Assembly: GCA_002709565.1 (NCBI GenBank)
Contig: PAPY01000005.1
Location: forward strand, 1 to 41,759
DNA length: 41,759 nucleotides
Source: Legionellales bacterium
GTDB lineage: Bacteria > Pseudomonadota > Gammaproteobacteria > UBA1113
Direction of reading: 5' to 3'
Each line of letters opens with the position of its first letter. Position 1 is the first letter of the stretch. This document shows, in pieces, positions 41,180 to 41,759 of the stretch. A model generated the notes under the pieces. That model was not told the origin of the DNA. It searched no databases and saw only the letters and a list, made by a program, of their open reading frames with translations. The position numbers were made by a program, and so were the translations under genes.

Positions 41180-41759
41180 TTAGGTATTAAACCGCTTCTC
41201 GAACTCATCTCTAATCAACTGTAGCTCTTCCATCAATTTATTGATGGCATCTTTTGCATCATTTATGCTATCTGCGCGTTGCACCTGATCGTACGCCACA
41301 ACAATGGCTTCTTGCAGACGGGTCACGCCGCAATAAGACGCTGCGCCCTTAATAGAATGCATTTCGCTCAATAGCCCACCCTTACTCTCAGCTTGCATCA
41401 GCGATGTGAGTTTTTCAATCCGTGCCGGGATATCGTCGACAAATTCTTTAAGGATGCTTGTGGCCAACTCCCTGTTACCATCAAAGCGACTCGCTGCATC
41501 GGTGATATTGATAATGCCATCGTCGACCAGGGCTTGCTCATCTGTAGTTTGCTCAAGGTATTTAGCGAAAACCATTTGTGCTTTATCACTATCGATAGGC
41601 TTGGTGATTAAGTCTGTCAAGCCAGAACCTTCGGTCTTCAAGTTGGCATGTCCCGTTAGTGCCACTATCGGCATCGTGCAATGGCTTTCACGTAAACGCT
41701 TTGTGGTTTCGAAACCATCAATGCCCGGCAAACCAATATCCATGAAGACGAAGTCATAG
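41180..41759 (-). CDS. two-component protein, receiver plus HPt domains (5' part outside the window)
   Basis: The frame stays open to the window edge: five codons before the first visible ATG read YDFVF, giving YDFVFMDIGLPGIDGFETTK. That is the middle of a receiver domain, with the Asp of the MD pair as the phosphorylation site. MPIVALTGHANLK and LITKPID supply the conserved Thr and Lys. After a linker, the HPt domain has MHSIKGAASYCGVTRLQEAI with the phosphorylatable histidine. This is the end of a hybrid histidine kinase (BarA-like phosphorelay) or a free-standing receiver-HPt protein; the sensor part is not visible. The visible part covers 192 residues. Confidence 0.85.
   Translation of the reverse strand, partial: YDFVFMDIGLPGIDGFETTKRLRESHCTMPIVALTGHANLKTEGSGLTDLITKPIDSDKAQMVFAKYLEQTTDEQALVDDGIINITDAASRFDGNRELATSILKEFVDDIPARIEKLTSLMQAESKGGLLSEMHSIKGAASYCGVTRLQEAIVVAYDQVQRADSINDAKDAINKLMEELQLIRDEFEKRFNT

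Overview
The window looks like a chromosomal segment of a gammaproteobacterium. The support is the linked order glnE / waaF-waaC-waaG-waaP / extra sugar kinases / carbamoyltransferase, which resembles the inner-core LPS locus of Pseudomonas, the aroQ-accB-accC-prmA order, and a Gram-negative type VI secretion (T6SS) cluster. Base composition is moderate to AT-leaning and I cannot name the genus. The T6SS, decayed toxin-antitoxin genes and many small repeats would fit a host-associated or Legionellales-like lineage, but that is inference.

Layout. 1-723: the edge of a minus-strand gene, then a hipBA toxin-antitoxin locus in which hipA is decayed. 750-2998: lhgO divergent from an LpxL-like acyltransferase with an unusual active site. 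3058-3456: a small secreted Cys-rich protein. 3434-17204 (minus): a nearly gapless run, reading in transcription order glnE, a zf-CHCC protein, waaF, waaC, waaG, waaP, four further WaaP/InaA-type kinase ORFs (five sugar-kinase domains), a NodU/CmcH-type carbamoyltransferase and a TPR-glycosyltransferase-like protein. Together these build and decorate the LPS inner core with phosphate and probably carbamoyl groups. 17341-21447 (plus): fumC with a clear terminator, a membrane/TPR protein and an alpha/beta hydrolase. 21441-28041 (minus): a partial T6SS (tssB, tssC, hcp, an unknown 430-aa gene with its own promoter, tssF, tssG). 28145-28269: an imperfect palindromic repeat element. 28264-30737: a folM-like pteridine reductase divergent from midA and a PTPS-III-type pterin enzyme. 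32170-35345 (plus): aroQ-accB-accC-prmA.

The most striking feature is three separate genes (30884-32029 plus, 35331-36791 minus, 39090-40493 minus) that each encode a P-loop ATPase with a C-terminal PD-(D/E)XK-like nuclease motif. Each has its own private array of short repeats in strictly alternating orientation in its promoter region. Repeat sequences differ between the three (TTCAAAATRGCC, TATATCCAGCTGTTA, TTATCCGCAAA), but the architecture is the same, with alternating spacings of 18/14, 31/25 and 30/28 bp. In all three the units sit on or inside a plausible promoter. The third gene is also flanked by 176-bp direct repeats of about 90% identity. I propose that these are self-contained ATPase-nuclease modules that recognise their own DNA array, for autoregulation, mobility, maintenance or defence.

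The right end (40494-41179) is packed with small repeats: a duplicated 77-bp double-hairpin block, a MITE-like 203-bp element with 27-bp terminal inverted repeats, and motifs resembling an insertion-sequence end. It finishes with the 3' part of a receiver-HPt two-component protein. No rRNA, tRNA or CRISPR array was recognised.
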